Positions 61,701-64,000 of a DNA stretch of 64,000 nt are shown piece after piece. The notes under the pieces are model-generated. The model was not told where the DNA came from, searched no databases, and worked only from the letters and a program-made list of their open reading frames with translations. Both the position numbers and the translations under genes were made by a program. Location of the stretch: contig NC_077235.1 of the NCBI RefSeq assembly GCF_027887165.1, positions 5,463,378-5,527,377 of the forward strand. The letters run 5' to 3'. How positions within the stretch are numbered: position 1 is the stretch's first letter; each line of letters begins with the position of its first letter. Origin of the DNA: Monodelphis domestica (lineage: Eukaryota; Chordata; Mammalia; Didelphimorphia; Didelphidae).

Positions 61701-62119
61701 ACCCAATGCTGGCTTCAAGTCAAGACTCGAAGGTACCAAGCGGTACCTGTTAGCCACAGCAGGAAGCAAACATCCCACTGCCTGCCCACCTGCCAGCCTG
61801 CCCGAGGCTTGCCTGGCTGCCTGCTGCCTGAGGTCCCAGGGCTGGGGGTGGGCTGGGGCTTTTCAGAGGCCAGCCATTAGAAGTCAGAAGGCATTTTCCC
61901 ATAGAAACAGGCTCATAAACGGGAGTTAAGTTACCAGGCTAGTAATGAACCTGTAACAAGCTTGAAGTCGTAAATACTAGATTTCAGGCTTCTTGGTGAT
62001 GCGGCTTTCTATGCATTCTGAATTCCTGTGCTGGGTCCCAAGAACAAATCTCCTGCCTTGCAGAGGAGCAGGGGTGTGTGTGTGTGTGAGGGGGAGGGGA
62101 TCAGAGTGGAGGGGGGAGG

Positions 62120-62290
62120 TAGGGGCAGTGTGGTACAGCAGGAAGTGTGCCACTTTGGCGTCAGAGGTCCTGGGTTCCAATCCTCACTTTGCTCCTTACT
62201 CGCAATGTGACCTTGGGCAAGTCTTCTCACCATTGGTCCTCAGTTTCCTCACTTGAAAACTGTGGAAACTGAGCTCAGACGGAGGAGCTC
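62120..62290 (+). mobile_element. MIR/CORE-SINE
   Basis: 'ggtcctgggttccaatcctc', 'caatgtgaccttgggcaagt' and 'cctcagtttcctcacttgaa'. Confidence 0.65.
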
Positions 62291-62689
62291 TATGGTGGAC
62301 ATGTTGTGTTTGCAGTGCCTAGAGGAAGGTCAGTTTGAGCTGTGCAACAGGCAGTTACAGGAGAGACCGAGGCTGGATGTGTAAGCCTGGGAGCCAGCAG
62401 CATAGACATGAGGAGCTGATGGGGTCACAAAAGGAAAGGGGGGAGAAAGGTCCCAGGATAGAACCTTGGAGCAACCCTCTTTCACGGAGCTTATTAAGCC
62501 CGCTCCGCCATGGGTGGGCAGGCATAGGCTAAAATGAAGAGGTTCTTGGGCCAAGTGTCCAAGAACCTCAAGAAGCTGTTGGCTTGGAGGGAGTTGCCCA
62601 GGGGAGAGCAGAAAGATGAGCAAGGCAAGAGGCTAGAAGCCTCTGTGCCCTGCCTCCAGGGCCCCTGGGAGCTTATTTCCAGGAGGTCT

Positions 62690-62864
62690 TTTTTTAAAAC
62701 TAAAATCAATACTATATATTGGTTCCAAAGCAGAAGAGAGGGAGGGCTAGACAATGGGGTTAAGTGACTTGGCCAGAATCACATGGTACCTAAGTCCAGA
62801 TTTGAACCCAAGACCTCCCATCTCTAGACCTGGTTCTCTATCCACAGAGCCACCCAGCTGCCCC
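62690..62864 (-). mobile_element. SINE-A
   Basis: Poly-T start, 'aatcaatactatatattggt', reversed CORE, and head 'cacccagctgcccc'. Confidence 0.85.
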
Positions 62865-63059
62865 CTTATATGCTCTTTTTGTCTTTTGTAGTCCTCTGAC
62901 CTGATCTCTGAGAACTGCAGAGAGCAGCCATGGGCAGAACTTCAGTCTCTGAGGTAGTATGTCAGGCTTAGGAGGTCTGGAGAGAGACATCAAGGCCTTC
63001 CCTGCCCTTAGTCTGCTTGATAAGGACTAGGAGATGTTCATATTCGAGGGGATGCCTTG

Positions 63060-63735
63060 AGCCCTCACAAAAGCCATGTAGGAACTGTGGACTGACACAG
63101 CCATTGTGGAGAGCAATATGGAACCGGCTCAAAGGGCCACAAAACTCTGCTGCTGGGTCCATGTCCCCAAGAGACCAGAGATAAGGGGAAAGGACCAAGC
63201 TGTACCAGCTATTGTTAGCAGCAGCTCTCTGTGGTGGCACAGAATTGGAAACTCCATCACTAGGGGAACGACAAAACACGTTGTGGGAAAAGAGTGTGAT
63301 GGAATACTATTGTGCCACCAGGAGTGATGAACAGGAAGAGTTTAAAACCATCTGGAAGGGCTTGAACTGATGCAAAGTGAAGCGTGCAGAACCAGGAGAA
63401 CAGTGTATACAGTAACACAAATACTCTACATGCTCACCTGTGAAGGACTAAACTGTTATCAGCAAAGCAAATCTCTGAGACAACCCCAAGGGAATCATGA
63501 TGAAAGATGTTCTCCACGGCCAAAGAAGGAACCGTAGAGGCTGAAGCAGATCAAAGCAGGCCATCTTCTGCTAGATTTCTGTTGTATGTGACATAAGTGT
63601 CTTCTGTCTTGACATGAGCAACATAGAAATAAGTATTACAGAAAAGTAAAACCTAAATTCCTTGCCTGGGGGTGGGGGAGGGCAGAGAGGGAGAAAATCT
63701 GAATCTTCAAATTTCAAAAACAATTGTCAAAAAGT
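63060..63735 (+). mobile_element. L1 LINE, ORF2 end and 3' UTR
   Basis: 'cagccattgtggagagcaat', 'gcacagaattggaaactcca', 'gatggaatactattgtgcca', 'gtgcagaaccaggagaacag'. Degraded; the tail is A-rich. From 63736 to 64000 nothing further is recognised. Confidence 0.75.
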
Positions 63736-64000
63736 GTTTCTACATGTAACATGTAACTGGTGACTGCCCAGCTTCAGAAGCCAGCTTCTGGGTACTGAGC
63801 CTCAAACCCCAGTGGCATTTCAAGGCCATGCTGAGTGAGCTATGGCAGGGATGCCGATTGTTCTTGTGGTGGAGCCGGCCTGACAACATGGTTCCATGGG
63901 TCAGCCTGCCTCCCCCACCCAAGATGACCATTTGCTGGGGGTGCCCAGGAGAGGCAGGAGTGGGAAACTCCCTCACCATTCCTGCCCCTTGGACCCCTTC

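Overview
The window looks like marsupial (metatherian) nuclear DNA. It is saturated with tRNA-derived CORE-SINEs of marsupial type, MIR/THER-type SINEs, old L2 and L3/CR1 LINEs, marsupial L1 fragments and one RTE/BovB-like fragment. Gene density is very low. In these notes 'SINE-A' is the ~200 bp tRNA-derived CORE-SINE whose 3' half reads like 'accaatacacagtattg', and 'SINE-B' is the MAR1-like CORE-SINE whose 3' part reads like 'gaagagttggacacgactg'. Repeat family names come from memory of the families, not from a search.

One host gene is supported: LHFPL1, a tetraspan protein of the LHFPL family, on the minus strand. Its whole coding region can be read from three exons (23973-23592, 17491-17393, 9283-9129). 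They join in phase with good splice signals and give a 211-residue protein. A polyadenylation signal lies at 8872-8867. A CpG-rich block at about 31.37-32.24 kb, 7-8 kb upstream of the start codon, is the best candidate promoter, and it holds a good minus-strand splice donor. Human LHFPL1 lies at Xq23 beside AMOT, so X linkage is likely here (inference).

Layout: 0-8.8 kb is intergenic and SINE-rich, with an LTR fragment. 8.85-24.2 kb is LHFPL1 with its introns. 24.2-26.8 kb is old L2/MIR sequence. 26.77-29.86 kb is a 3.1 kb polypyrimidine array, free of G on the plus strand over about 3 kb, with a ~1 kb higher-order repeat; it sits inside an L2. 31.4-32.2 kb is the CpG island. 32-45 kb is L2, CR1/L3, MIR, a second LTR copy and a GATA/GACA tract. 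45.4-50.1 kb is AT-rich nested L1. 50-64 kb is mixed repeats, an RTE fragment, a chain of overlapping hairpins and further L1 3' ends. No second host gene, functional RNA gene or CRISPR array was recognised. The most unusual feature is the polypyrimidine array.
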